64,000 bases of DNA from Tetrahymena thermophila SB210 (lineage: Eukaryota; Ciliophora; Oligohymenophorea; Hymenostomatida; Tetrahymenidae): positions 434,001-498,000 of the forward strand of contig NW_002476387.1 in NCBI RefSeq assembly GCF_000189635.1, read 5' to 3'. The notes beneath the pieces were generated by a model. The model did no database searches. It had not been told where the DNA came from and saw only the letters and a list, made by a program, of their open reading frames with translations. Below are positions 13,140-24,530 of this stretch, piece by piece. Each line of letters starts with the position of its first letter. Position 1 is the stretch's first letter. The translations under genes and the position numbers were made by a program.

Positions 13140-14630
13140 ATGATCATTAGCAGATTCTTATAGAAGACATTAAATTTTAAAGCTTAAAAAATATTGTATC
13201 CAAAGATTTTTAATTACAAATAAAATTAGCAGGTGTGCTTATTTTAGGTGAATAAATTTAGAATTTCTGAAGAAATTCATGATAAATTGGATTTTTTAGA
13301 GTGTATTTAAAACTATAAAGATATTCTATAGCATGACGAAAGAGATTTAACTACTTTAAATAACTTAGCAACTCTTTATTTTAACCATTAATGCTACACA
13401 GAGGCTCATACACTTTTTGAAAAATGTATTGAAGTAGATCCTACCTTTTCTTCTGCTTATACACATTTAGCTAGGATTTATATAGAGTAGAATTAAATTG
13501 ATTTAGCAGTAGAACTACTCAATAAAAATATTTCTTACAATAAATAAAGTATTGAAACTATTTTCTTATTGGGATTAATTGATTTAAAACAATAAAAATA
13601 TGACTTTGGAATTAAGAAGTTATACGAATGCATAAATCTTAATCCTGATCATACAGAAAGCTACCTTCAACTAGGGATAGGTTATCGTAAAATTAAAAAT
13701 TACTCAAAATCAATCTAATACCTGAATTAGTATTTGAATTTAACATCCGACAAATCTGAAGCTCATTACCAGCTGGCCCTTACTTATGAAGATCAAAACG
13801 AATTAAGAGATGCTATCAAATGTTACAAAAAAGCTTTAGAATATAATCCTAATAATTATAAAGCATATAAAAATATTACAATGGCTTACATAGAGCTGAA
13901 AAAATTTGATAAAGCAAACAAATATTTAAGTAAAGTACCTAAATAGCTATAAGATGATTTCGATTTTTTATCAGCAACTGGTTATATGCTTGAATAAGAT
14001 GGTAAGTATGAAGAAGCAGCTGCTTATTATGAATAATTTGGTGAAAAATTTTAAAAAGATTACAAATTTTATTTAAGTTTGGGAAATTGCTATTTAAAAA
14101 TGGGCTAGTTTGATTTGGCAGAGAATATGTATAGCGAAGGACTGATGCTATCACCTGAATATTTTTATATTGGTCTAGCAGAAGTTTGTGTAGTTAAAAA
14201 AAAATATTAATAGGCTATTTAATACTTAGAAAACGCAAGCGATATAGATCCTGATAATAGAGATATTTATTTAAAAATAAGTAAAATTTATGAGGCTTAA
14301 GGCCAAATATTTGAAGCAATATAGTATTCTTACTAAGTCATGGAAATTACACCTAATGACTTAGATATTATAATCAGATTATCTTAATTACATCACTAAG
14401 ATGGTAATGCTGAATTAGCTGCTTAGTTCATGAAAAAAGCCATAGAGTTAGAACCTTCAAATCCTGATTTGTATTATGAATATGGAATATTAATACAAGA
14501 ATTAGGATTTGACGAAGAAGCAGAGGAATATTTCAAAAAAACTCTTAGTATTAATAACCACTACCCATAGCTATTTAAATTTAGCTAAGAATTAGCTAGA
14601 AGAGAGGCTGGTTTAGAATAACCTAATTGA
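13140..14630 (+). CDS. TPR-repeat protein, possibly mitochondrial
   Basis: A single intronless frame of 497 codons from ATG 13140 to TGA 14628-14630. From about residue 50 the protein is a continuous tetratricopeptide-repeat solenoid: repeats of about 34 residues with the W/L-G-Y-A-F-A-P pattern, such as the segment around AHYQLALTYEDQNELRDAI followed by CYKKALEYNPNN, and AELAAQFMKKAIELEPSNP. Roughly ten to twelve repeats can be counted, with no catalytic domain. TPR solenoids bind peptides and scaffold complexes. The N-terminus (MIISRFLQKTLNFKAQK...) is basic, free of acidic residues and amphipathic, like a mitochondrial targeting sequence; that is inference. It ends shortly after the last repeat with a degenerate helix (AGLEQPN). 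The specific orthologue is not recognised. Confidence 0.85.
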
Positions 14631-15329
14631 TATATCAATATTTTTTTAGTAGAATTTAAATGTTAGTCTTTAGAAAAATAATTCTAATTAAAAGTTTATT
14701 TTTAATAGATTTTATTTATTTAGTACTTTATTAGATTAATTAAAGGAATCAATTATAGTTTTTATTTATATAAAATATTTTTATCTATTTTGTTTTTATC
14801 AGCTTTAAAGATTAAAAAAAATATATTAAAATTTCTTTTTTAAATAAATATAAAAAACAAAAAACATTTTATAAATTAGAATTTTAATTAAAATAGTTTT
14901 TATTCTATTTAAAATTTAGGTTCCATAGTAGTTAAGAGGAACTGCTTACATCAAATTATATCAATTCTAAGCCTTCTTATAGATATTTTTATTTAATGGT
15001 AAATTTTAGTTTAGCTAAACTGAACTACTTGCTAATAGTCACTCATTTTCGGAATAAATTCATATGTATTTTGTTTTGTAAGTAAAATTAAAATTAAATT
15101 CAAGAGAAATACTGTAATTTTTTTTCTGCATAAAATTTATAAGTGTGTATATGAGTGAGAGTGAATGAGTATTCATTAAATTAATCAAAATATAATAAAG
15201 TATTGATTGGAATAGTTAATTTTTATACAAAAACTAAAACTTTCAAAAAACTTTACAATAAATAAAAATAAACAATTACCATTAATTTATTTTATAGTAT
15301 TTGATTTTTAGAGATAGATATAGAAAATA
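14631..15329. other. AT-rich intergenic spacer
   Basis: Spacer between two rightward genes. It contains runs of A and T and no protein-like frame. It probably holds the 3' UTR of the TPR gene and the promoter of the next gene. Confidence 0.6.
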
Positions 15330-18300
15330 ATGAGGACACATATCATTAGCAACCAGATACTCGTACTCTAATTATTTTATCTATTTTTTAATATATCTAT
15401 CTATATTTGTTTATCAAAAGTCTGATCGATAGGTACCTTCTCAGTAGCTGAGACCATAAAGTGCTAAGATATATGGCTAACGAGCAATACCATATAACCC
15501 ATAATAATAAATTTCTTAAGGGTATTCTTCTAATTATGAAGTAGAAGATCCTGAAACTCAATCAAGTAGGGTGTTTAAGCCAAGTCCAAAAATTGCATAC
15601 ACGTATATAAAAAGATTATTGGAACATACTTTTATTAACAGATTATATTTTTTATTATATTCATAGTAATAGAAGCGGATCTGCAAATAGATCAGTACCA
15701 AAAAAGCCGATTATGAATAATTATAAGTAAAGCTATTTAACAAAAAAGTATATAAAATAATAATTTGCAAAATATTCTTAGTGTCAACAACAATAGCTCA
15801 TTTAATAACGGAAATGAATTAGGTTATACTGAATATAATAAGCATTTGCCTAAATAGATATTTTATGATAAAGAAAAACTTTATCAAGAAACCCTTTAGC
15901 TCAAAAGCAAAATAAATGATGTTTCATAAGAGAACTTGAAATTAAAAACAAGATTAAATGCTTTAGAAGTAAGCTTTTTTGCATATTTTTCTTAAATAAA
16001 TGTTTTATCTAAAGAAAGAAACAGCAAAAATGGAAAGGTTAATTGAGGAAATGGAGTTAAATGGTACCTATAAAAATCATTTCTCAAAAAATTCAAATGA
16101 TGTATTTTTTTAGATATATCACTTAAATGTTAATTAATGCATTTTTTTTATTTTTAGCAAGCTTATCTTATAGCCAATTTAAAGAAAAACTTAAAATAAA
16201 ACAAAATGGAGTTAGAATTTAAGTAAGAAGAAATAAATAAATTAAAAAAGAGTGTTAAATTTACTAGAATATAAGAGCTTGAAGCTGAAAAAAAAGCATT
16301 CTCCGATGAGACAATAAGATTAAAACACCTTTTAGATTAGGCTTTATATCAAAGAATGAATTTAAACATGTAATAACTAATTCAATAAATATATATTTTA
16401 AAATATCAACAAAATAATATTTTTTAGTCCAGATGGAGAAATAAAAGCTGTAGAAGAAAAATATTATTAGTAAAATAATCTCATAACACAGCTAAGAAAA
16501 GAAAATGCAGAATTAGCTTAAGCTATTAAAAATCTTGAAGATTAAAATTATCATCTTTAAGTACATTTTTTCTCTTCTTCTGAAAGCAATAAATTCATTT
16601 TTCAAAATATAATTATACATAAAGCAATCTTACTAGGATGTAGAAAGAAAAAACTAAAAAGAAGTCTAAATGCTTAAAAAAATTTTGAAAGAAAAAGAGA
16701 AAGAGCTTAATGAATAAAGAGGAGACATTGATAAATATTAGTCAAGTCCAAACTAAAAGAATTTTTCTAAAAATATTTCATAGAAAAGAGAAGAAAATAG
16801 GTATTTATTTATTGTTATCAATATTAAGTTTATTTATTTCAAAATTAAATTCTATTTTTTAAATTATTTTTTATTCTTCAGAAATAATTTTCAAGAGAAG
16901 GAAGCTCTTTTTTATATTTTTTTTTATATAATTTAACCATTAATTAATTAAATTTAATAAGCAAAATGAATTAGGAAAATAAGAATTTAAGGGATTAAAT
17001 CAATCAAAAGCAAAGAACTATTGGAGATTTAGAAAAAAAAATGTAAGAAACCTAATTACAGTACAGAGATTTACTAGACAAAGAGAAAGATGAGAATAAT
17101 GTGTTGAAATAAGAATTAGAAAAAGAATTAAAATTAAACTAAAATTTGAGAGAAAGACTTAAAGCTTCTGAAAAGAATAAAAAGTAACAAATTTTAACTT
17201 ACTAACTCATAATATTTTATAAAAGCTATTATTTTAGTTCTTATTAAATTTTGTAAAAATTATCAATCACATAATACATATATTAATTTTATATTTAGAT
17301 AATTAATTAAATTTTAACTCAAATTATTTCTATTTTAATGTAATAAATTATTGTTTAAATTTAAAAATTGTATTTTATAAAAAGTGAGTCTTATTTGCTA
17401 TAAGATAATCCTGTTGATTTTACTTCTAAAAAGCTTTAAGAGAGAACCCTTCCTTCTCATATTAAAGCTAAACATGTAGAGAAGGAACAAAATTAAGAAA
17501 AAAAAGAATCTAAAAAAAGGGTAGAAATCGTTACTCTTGAGGTAATTAAAGAAACAGGAGAGGAACTAAACTATCGTTTTAGATCTTAAGGTTTAGATTG
17601 GGATGAAATTATCTCAATTATATTCCCTAACATAGACGAAGAAAGTGATATACCTACTTTGAAGAAAATAGTTCAAGAGTAATTAAATTTAAATAATGTT
17701 AATTAATTGACATTTGTTTTGAAATATAAAAAGAGAACCCTTTAATATTAAAGATGAAAAAATGAGTGAATTTATTTCTAGATATTGTATAGAAAATAAT
17801 ACCTTTGGAAATTGGATGTTTTTAGATTTAAGCAAAAAATGCAGCAATCACATCATTAAAAGTATTTTAAGGTAGATAGTAGGTCCTTATAGATTGCTAA
17901 CTTAAGAAGAATCATAAAAAATGTTTGACCATATCACTGATGTAAGTTAATTAAAAAATATTGTGAATAATTAAAAACTATTTCAAAAGGTTATAACAGC
18001 TAAGAAAGCTCCTTTAAATGGATTTATGAAGGAGAAAGGATACAAGAGAGGCTATCTCAAAAAGGAAGAAATTATTGAGGTTTTCACTATGTGTGAGGCT
18101 GACTTAAATAAAGATCAAATAGATTACATAATTACAAGCATAATAGTTCATTCAGAAGATCTCCAGAAGCTTTAATATTAAAAAATATTTGATATATTTT
18201 AGCCTAATTAAGAGCCACCTCAATACTGCATATACAATAAATAAAACATGGATAATCTCTATAAATTAAAAAACAAAGGAAATATAAAAAATTAACAAGA

Positions 18301-18930
18301 CGATGAAGAGAGTGACGACGATTTTAAGGACCTGACTGAAGCTGAAAGAGACGCTATGCGTAGACACGATGAATTAGTTGCAAATTAAAATAACACAGAT
18401 GAATAGGCAGGTATATAAAATAAACATGATCATAATTAGGATTTCTAACAAAAGTCTCATTAATTTGAGCACACTGAAACTAATAGTTAGAAGCTATAAC
18501 AAAAATCAGAATTTTTGGATTAGCCGTCTAAGCATAAAAATGATAATTATAATTAAGCTTCTAGCTCTAAGATGTCATAAAATCACAATGATTTGAAAGA
18601 AAATAGCTAACATTTATAAAAAATAGATAATAACAATTAATTTTAGTCTAATTAATCTTCAAAGCAAAGTAAATTTAATAGGTTTTAATTAATTAATTAT
18701 AAAATTTTATTTTATTTTTATTAGATGGAAGTGATCCTCTTCTAGAATCAAAGGGATATTAAGACGGAGATAATAATTACTATGAAGACGAGGAGCAAGA
18801 TGACTATGAAGAATTAGTAATTAATTAATATCTTTATTTGATATTTAAAAAAATTTTTTATTTGTTTTTTTAGAATTAGCACAATGAAATAAAGTAAGAA
18901 GACATATCTGATGCACATATTGAAATATGA
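15330..18930 (+). CDS. coiled-coil protein with acidic/Gln-rich tail, IQCE-like
   Basis: Multi-exon gene; the best start is ATG 15330, joined by an intron (15363-15430) to SDRQVPSQQLRPQSAKIYG. Coiled coil follows: EKLYQETLQLKSKI, then ELEAEKKAFSDETIRLKHLL, a layout seen in a protist family related to IQCE (ciliary base, EvC-associated in mammals). One 34-nt intron is needed near 15747. The second half (17400-18230) is a helical, EF-hand-like region (EVIKETGEELNYRF, then FGNWMFLDLSKKCSNH), followed by an acidic Asn/Gln-rich tail and TGA at 18928. Just before 17740 the frame shifts by one base at an A5 run, so the upstream frame would stop at 17755-17757. An ATG at 17762 could instead start a second gene, but a 4-nt gap between genes would be extraordinary. 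Family assignment is tentative. Confidence 0.6.
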
Positions 18931-19354
18931 AAAGAGTAAAGCTATCCAAATAGCATTTAATTAAGAAATAATAAATAATAGTCTTTTATAAATGCTAATA
19001 TATAAAAGAGAGTATGCTGTACAAATCCAGTTACACTATGTTACAATATCAACTATATTAAAATAGTAACAAGCTTGTTGCTAATGTATATAATATATGT
19101 CCATAAATCCCAAATTCTTTAGTGTTTATAAATAAATAAAGAAAAAATATTAATATTTTTTACAAATTAATTAAAACCTGATAATTAAAAGCAGATCTAT
19201 TCATTTTCTTTTATTTTATAAATATTAGCTTTAATTTTACTTATTGATTTTAGAAAATTTATAAGCATCTTTAAGGATTTTTGTTCACTTTAAAAAAAAA
19301 AATTAAATTATATCAAAAAAAGATTTGCGTTGCTACTAAAAATCTAAAGCTGAA
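18931..19354. other. AT-rich intergenic spacer
   Basis: Short AT-rich spacer between two rightward genes. No frame or RNA structure was recognised. Confidence 0.6.
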
Positions 19355-19937
19355 ATGGATCTTAAAAATAAAAACCCAATTAAAACTACATCTTTTACAA
19401 TTTAAAGCTCAAAGGTAGAAAAAGCATCAAAAGATGACTCTTAAAAAGTAGAGTCTTTTGAAATTCCTGAAACTTAAGTATGCATTAGTATTTTTTCAAA
19501 CGTAGTGAATGTCACAATCACCTAAACAAACAAAATAGGAAATATAGTAAAAGCAAATATTTTAAGTTTATTTTAAAGCTAATATATTTATTGTTTTAAA
19601 GATTGAAGCTTACTCAGAAAATATTGATGATATGACAAATGATGATAAAATTTATGAAGTTAAAACACTCTTTGGTTAAAGAGACATAGAACTTTACGAG
19701 TTGATAGCTAGAAGTATAATAGACTTATTTTATAACAAACAAAGAATATTTGAGTTTATGGTAAAATAACTTCAACTAGAAAGACCTGATCCTTATACTT
19801 TTGTTTCACCATTTTACGGAAAGCAATTAATATTAAACATTTCATTGCTAAATATTAAAAATGAGCAAATTCATTAAGATATTTATAATCATATAATGAA
19901 AAATTTTCAATTTAACTTTATGGAATTTATGCTTTGA
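19355..19937 (+). CDS. hypothetical small protein, about 150 aa
   Basis: Two exons. Exon 1 starts at ATG 19355 (MDLKNKNPIKTTSFTIQSSK) and ends after ...PETQ at GTATGC (19478). Exon 2 begins after TTTTAAAG near 19602 with IEAYSENIDDMTNDDKIYEV and runs to TGA 19935-19937 (NFMEFML-stop). Phase 0 is kept across the intron. The N-terminal third is polar and Ser/Lys-rich, the rest looks globular and helical (YELIARSIIDLFYNKQRIF, then KQLQLERPDPYTFVSPFYG). No signal peptide, transmembrane segment or known domain was recognised. The coding quality (balanced charge, Gln codons TAA/TAG) is good, so it is probably a real gene of unknown function. Confidence 0.6.
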
Positions 19938-20888
19938 GCCTTATATATCTATCTATATTAAGTAAGTATCTTTAAATGTAAATTTTTACTGTCTACTAAA
20001 TGATTTATGTATAATTTATTTATCAAAAATAATTTAATTAAAATATTTTTTAATCATAAAATATTCACTAATTTTTTATAAAAATGCATTTTTGTATTCA
20101 AAAAATAAATATTTCTCATTATTAAATTTATTATTTTATTTTCTAATTTTAGAAAAAAATAAATAAAATTAAGACAAAATTAAAAAATATGTATTTAAAA
20201 ATTAAAAAAAATAAATTAAAAATCATTTATCTTTTTTTTATATCTTGAAAATAATTTATTTTACAATAGTTATTTTATGAAAATATATTGCATAAAATAT
20301 TTTTGCTATTTTATTTCTTTCATTTATATTAAAAACCATTAATATTTATCTATTAACAAGTTAATTTCGTAAATTTTTATTAAAAAAAAATAGTAAAATA
20401 ATATAAAATGAATAAAAAACATATTTTCAGTTTATGAAATTTTATTAATATTTTTTTAATAAATCTTTTATTTTTTTAAATAAATAAAATAGACTTTTAA
20501 AATTGTTAAAGTAGAATATGTTGGATTTATTTTTAGAATAAAACTGAGTTATAATAGATACATTTGCTTAGATTAAAAGGTTGTCAATTTAACGAAATTC
20601 TGGTTATCAACTTCTATTTTATTTTTGATTTGTTTTGAAATTTAATTTTAAAAATCAACGAATAAAAAATCTTTAAAGTTAAGAAAAAGAAAAAGAAGGT
20701 TTTTTATCTCTCTAATTAGATTTGTTTTTGAAAACAAAAAATATTAAAAAATTAGAAAAAAAACACTCTTAAAAAAGTATAATAGAGATTATCGGGAGTC
20801 AGGATTTTCTTTCTCATTTTATCCACCATTTTCAAATATATTTTAAACAGCTTGCTCAAATTTATAAAACTCTTATACAAGATAAATT
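19938..20888. other. AT-rich intergenic spacer upstream of cyclin gene
   Basis: About 950 bases of AT-rich sequence with long A and T runs and no protein-like frame. It should include the promoter of the cyclin gene at its right end; no specific element was identified. Confidence 0.6.
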
Positions 20889-23625
20889 ATGGATTTTTAA
20901 GACTTCTATGCTAACTATTTGCGCTAATAGCAAATATAGAAAGCATGTGACAATATGAAATAAGATGAAGTTGATTACGATATGTCTCAGGCTAATACCT
21001 TATCAAACTATACTAGTAGGACAACAATAAATTCTAATTTTAATTAAAACTAGTATCCAATGCAGGATGAATCATCTACATAAACCCTGTTGTTGAATGG
21101 ATCTAACTAAAATCAAAAAGGAATAGTAGGTTTCACTAATAATAACTTAAAGAATTAACAAAAGCTTCTTGATGTAAATAACTAAAGAGTCTTTGGAAGA
21201 GAACTCATAAATATTGATCAAGAAAGGACCTTTGCATAAAATAACATATAAGTAAAATAAATTTCACATTTATACATTATTTTAAATTGAGTAAGTATTT
21301 AATCATTTTATTAATACAATTTTATTTTACAGAATAATAGCAAGAATCAATAGAGCTAGAATTATTCTAAGCCTACTGGATATTCATAAATTGAGAAATA
21401 AAATTACGCCTAAACATGCAACAACAATAACAAATAATTGAGTGATTAAAATAATTTACAATAATAAAATAATCTTAATCAAATAAAATGTAACATGTCT
21501 GTAGAATGTGATGGTCAAAATTTAAAAGGAGAAAATTAATAAAAATTAATTGATGTTAATAATTAAAGAGTCTTTGGTAGAGATATTGCGAACGTCGATC
21601 AAGAAAGAACATTTTCATAAAATAATATGCAAGTAAAATTTCATTAAAAATCATAAGCCAAATCATTTACTAATCAAATTTATTTTGTTTTACAGAATAG
21701 TTGCAAAATTCAGTAAAGTCAGAATTATGCAAAACCTATGGGGTACACAAAGATAGAAAAGCAGAATTATATGTAAGTTCAAAATAAAGATGAAAATTAA
21801 ATCTACGCTAATCATACTAAGAACAATATGTATGTTGAATATGATGGTTAAAATCAATAAAAACTTGCTAATCCCAACAGTTAGCGCGTTTATGCCAAAG
21901 AAACAACAATTTCTGACCAAGAAAGACTGCAACAATAAAATAATATTCAAGTAAAATTAATTCATTTTAATTCAAAAAATATTTTTTTTTACAAATTTAA
22001 ATAATTTATTTATTTATTTAAAGAATAATTTCAAGTCTCAACAAAACTAGAACTTTGCAAAGCCACTTGGATATACTAAATTAGATAAGTAAAACGTTTA
22101 AAACAATAACCAATTAGAATAAAATAGCTAACAATAAAGTAACTGCTTCAATTAACTAAAACGTCACATGTCTCTTGAATGCATCAATGGTGATGACAAC
22201 CAAAATATAAAATGTGAGAGCAACTTCTATTCTCGTAATAGTATGGCAAGCTAATAAATGTAAGATGAAAATTATCATGCGGCTTCAAATGGATTTTCCA
22301 ACAACAACAACACCTATAAAGCTAATACTTGCAAAGCTTCTTACGATAAAGAGAATTTCAATCAAATATCAACTGGATTTAGTGGATTAACTTAGTCAGT
22401 TCAATAAAATATAACTTTTAGATAAAAAAATGTGATGGATGTCGAAAACTCTCAACAATCTCATGCAACCACTTACAGGTCTTTGGAAAGAAAATAAGTA
22501 GTTGAATACACCTTCCCTAAAGACACACTTCAAAAAGATCCTATTTACTAATACGCAAGGACAATTTTTGATTATCTACGTAGCAACGAAGTAATAAATT
22601 ATTTCTTTAAAACTATTTTATTCAAAAGTTTGTTTATTTTAGAATGAATTTTTATATATTTTTGGTTTATTTATCAAAAGGAAGCGTATTGCGCTAAAGG
22701 GACTATGAACAAAGTGTAAGATGAAATAACTGCTAGAATGAGAGCTATTATGGTAGACTGGATAGTTGATGTGCATCTCAAATTTAAGCTCTTACCTGAC
22801 ACACTATATTTGACTATTAATTTGATCGACAGATATATTGAAAGAAAGTAAATTTCCAAAGATAGATTACAACTTCTAGGTGCTACTTCAATGTTCATAG
22901 CTTGTAAATTTGAAGAAATTTATCCACCTGAGATTAATGACTTTGTGTTTATATGTGATAGTCTCTATACAAAGGAATAAATATTATAAATGGAGGGTGA
23001 ATTAATCACAGCAATTAATTTTGATTTAACTTACACCAGTCCTTTACGTTTTCTTAACAGATATAGTTACCTGAATGAATCCACTGAAGTATAATACTAT
23101 TGTGCACAATATCTTTTAGAGCTCTCTCTAATTGAGTATAAAATGACTGAGTATTCTTCATCAAACTAAGCTGCAAGTGCACTATATTTAGTAAATAAAA
23201 TATTTGACTAACCATGGAGTGAAGAGCTTCGCAACCAATCCCACTATGATTAGTCTTCTCTTAAAAAATGCGCTAAAGATATGTACGCTCTTCTTTAAAA
23301 GGCAAATGAGTTCTAATACAAGTATCAGATTTAGGTTGCAGAGTATGAAAATTAAAAATAACTACAGATGGCTTAATTAAAACAATGGTATAACCTTGAA
23401 AAGTCTAGACTAGAATAAGAATAGAATTTTGTCTAAGATCATCACGAATAATTAGAAATAGACTACGACCAAAAGAGAAAAGAAATAGAAGCTAAATTCA
23501 AAGAAATCAAAGGCTAATTACTATGCAATAATAAAAACTTAGTAGCAATTATCCGTAAATTTTCTCTTGCTGAATTCAAAGAGCCTGCTAAATTTCTGTT
23601 TTGCCTAGAGTATCCTTTGCCCTGA
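20889..23625 (+). CDS. B-type cyclin with repeated N-terminal exons
   Basis: Five exons: 20889-21251, 21333-21632, 21696-21950, 22024-22590, 22681-23625, all joined in phase 0. The first cyclin box lies in exon 5: [18 protein letters not shown] is the classic cyclin A/B signature, followed by [18 protein letters not shown] and [12 protein letters not shown]. It is preceded by the usual helix [11 protein letters not shown]. The second, helical cyclin fold ([12 protein letters not shown] onward) is also present. A Gln-rich coiled tail follows and the protein ends at TGA 23623. Cyclins activate CDKs for mitosis or meiosis. The long Asn/Gln-rich N-terminus (exons 1-4) contains repeated units ending in QRVFGRE/D...DQER. 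KEN-like and RxxL-like sequences occur there but were not proven degrons. Total length is about 810 residues, far longer than the 400-450 usual for B cyclins, because of these repeats. Confidence 0.93.
21163..22082 (+). repeat. tandemly duplicated exon units in cyclin gene
   Basis: The end of exon 1, all of exons 2 and 3, and the start of exon 4 are diverged copies of one unit. Each unit begins after the intron with Asn-rich sequence and KPxGY(S/T) ([39 protein letters not shown]). Each ends with [17 protein letters not shown] or a variant ([30 protein letters not shown]) and QNN(I/M)Q, directly before a GTAAAAT donor. Introns are all phase 0 and 63-81 nt long, so whole exon-plus-intron units can be gained or lost without breaking the frame. 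Confidence 0.88.
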
Positions 23626-24530
23626 ACATAAATAATAAAATAATTAATAACAATAAAACAAACTAATCATTAATAAAAAATATTTTAAAATTGAAAGTTT
23701 AAATAAAACAAATAAATAAATAAATATTAAAAAATGAAGCTTTTAATTATAAAATGACAGAATTAATTAATTAATTAACCAATAATATAAAAAAATAAAA
23801 ATAATTATAATGATAACCTATATTATCACTAATAATTTTATATTAAAATACTATAATAAATAAATACATTTTGATCTTTTGAATTATTTTTAAAGTAGAT
23901 TATTTTTTATATAATATCTTAATTGTAAGTATCCTATCTATCTCATTCATTTTATGTTTTAATCAATCGATTCATTATATTTATTACATAAATCACTCAA
24001 TTACCCTCAATAAGTTTCAATTCTTAAATCAATTTATTTTCGCTTTTCAATATTAAAATTAATTTTCAGAAAGATAAATTAAAATTTGAAGTTTTACAAA
24101 CTTGTTAAAAATTTTAGGAAAAAAACATAAATTTGAATTTGATTTTTAATAAATTTTTGATTTATATGAAAAATAAATCTTTCAAAAGTAATTAAGAAAC
24201 TAACTAATCATGAAAAAAATTAAATTAATCACAGATTTTTAAAAAAGCTACAAAAAATTTTAAATTAATTTAAATTTTTGTAAAAATGTAAAACCTCGCT
24301 CGATTCGTTCTATTTTATTTTTTTAAATTGTTAAATTTTCTCCTTTCATTTCTGATAAAATTAATAAATAAAATCATGAATTTATGAATTATTTTAAAAA
24401 GAAAAATCAAATAATTTAATAAATTTTTAAAGTAACGTTTGTAAATATAAATACATAGCTGCTGTGTGTTTGTTTTATTTTTCAGTAATATATAGAATTA
24501 ATTATATTTTATAATAATATTAGTATAATT
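23626..24530. other. AT-rich spacer between convergent genes
   Basis: Lies between the 3' ends of the cyclin gene (rightward) and the Gln-rich gene (leftward), so it should hold two 3' UTRs and terminators. Sequence is AT-rich with TTAA-type simple stretches. No gene-like frame was seen. Confidence 0.6.

Noticed and set aside
13939-14154. 71-codon minus-strand frame
   Set aside because: Antisense of the TPR gene; no independent evidence.
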